64,000 bases of DNA from Sipunculus nudus (Eukaryota; Annelida; Sipuncula; Golfingiida; Sipunculidae). The notes below the pieces were generated by a model. It was not told the origin of the DNA. It made no database searches and was given only the letters and a program-made list of their open reading frames with translations. The position numbers and the translations under genes are program-made. How positions within the stretch are numbered: the stretch's first letter is position 1; the number at the start of each line of letters is the position of its first letter. Location: NCBI GenBank assembly GCA_026874595.1, contig CM049307.1, positions 20,625,079 to 20,689,078 on the forward strand, in the 5' to 3' direction. Below, one piece after another: positions 63,540 to 64,000 of the stretch.

Positions 63540-64000
63540 ATGTTATGGGCAGCAGGGAAGCAAGGGAGCTGTGCTTTCTTTCTTTACGGTAATCTCCGCG
63601 ATCAGTGGCCTGTTTTGGTTTCAAGCAGGAAAGCCAGACGACGATCTCCATCCGCCTGCAGGCAGAGCGTGGACGCTCAACACAAATATTGTCCGAGCGA
63701 GGCGGCGCTTAAGTAATTAAATGATTGTAGCCTTTGTTTGGTGGGATACGGTCAGGGATGGGGTATTGTAAAAGCTTTGTGTCCACCCGACCCTTTTCGG
63801 CAATCTCTGATATGTCATTTAGCTAACGAGCGACACGCCCCGCCCCAAGCACAAATTGTGTATTAACCACACGTCGCTTCATGGCCGTGTGCGATTTCTT
63901 TACCGCAATTACTCGTGTCTTTACGACAATGAAATGGCGCGAAAAGTAAATACCTGCGGTGTTTGGTGGGACGAGAAAACATTTGGTCAACAATTAAGTA
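63540..64000. promoter_or_regulatory. GC-richer non-coding island at right edge
   Basis: Includes CGAGCGAGGCGGCGC, CACGCCCCGCCCC (GC-box-like) and TTAACCACAC (Runx-like core). No sustained ORF with protein character. It may continue beyond the window. Confidence 0.33.

Overview
The window looks like nuclear DNA of an invertebrate animal, most likely a mollusc. The evidence is AT-rich non-coding sequence, intron-split genes with GT-AG junctions, very frequent (TA)n microsatellites, two large minisatellites, and interspersed repeats of a kind I associate with bivalves. The species cannot be fixed from the sequence alone. There is no bacterial-type operon, rRNA, convincing tRNA or CRISPR array.

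Only two genes can be supported. The first is a cytochrome P450 of the CYP3 clan on the + strand. It has about 14 exons between 2466 and 16383 and encodes about 516 residues. The WxxxR, AGxxTT, ExxR, PERF-like and FxxGxRxCxG motifs are all present. Exon 1 is tentative, and the exon 9/10 junction has only one frame-compatible solution. The second is the homeobox gene UNCX on the - strand, with three exons between 59490 and 51865 encoding 450 residues. It has a Q50 paired-like homeodomain split by an intron between residues 46 and 47, and an eh1-type repressor motif. The two genes converge on about 35.5 kb without a recognisable gene.

Region by region: 1-2400 holds a remnant of a pogo/Tigger-like transposase, interrupted by a 538-bp MITE with long inverted termini and a perfect 9-bp target duplication. 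2466-16383 is the P450 gene; its intron 4 contains about 3.2 kb of a 54-bp minisatellite with a 432-bp higher-order period. 16.4-23 kb holds repeats: a probable solo LTR, a repeat with internal ~500-bp periodicity, a SINE-like fragment and a MITE. 23-51 kb is AT-rich desert dotted with short GC-richer, complex, non-coding islands, the usual look of conserved regulatory elements around a developmental homeobox gene. It also holds a long foldback at 32.5 kb and a 42-bp minisatellite at 40.3-43.9 kb arranged as three large tandem units. 51.8-59.5 kb is UNCX. 59.5-64 kb is its 5' flank, with an exact PBX/MEIS-type site about 380 bp upstream of the start codon, a GATA microsatellite and more GC-richer islands.

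The two genes show no functional link. The P450 is a metabolic membrane enzyme. UNCX is a developmental transcription factor, and most of the non-repetitive non-coding sequence probably belongs to its regulatory domain (inference).
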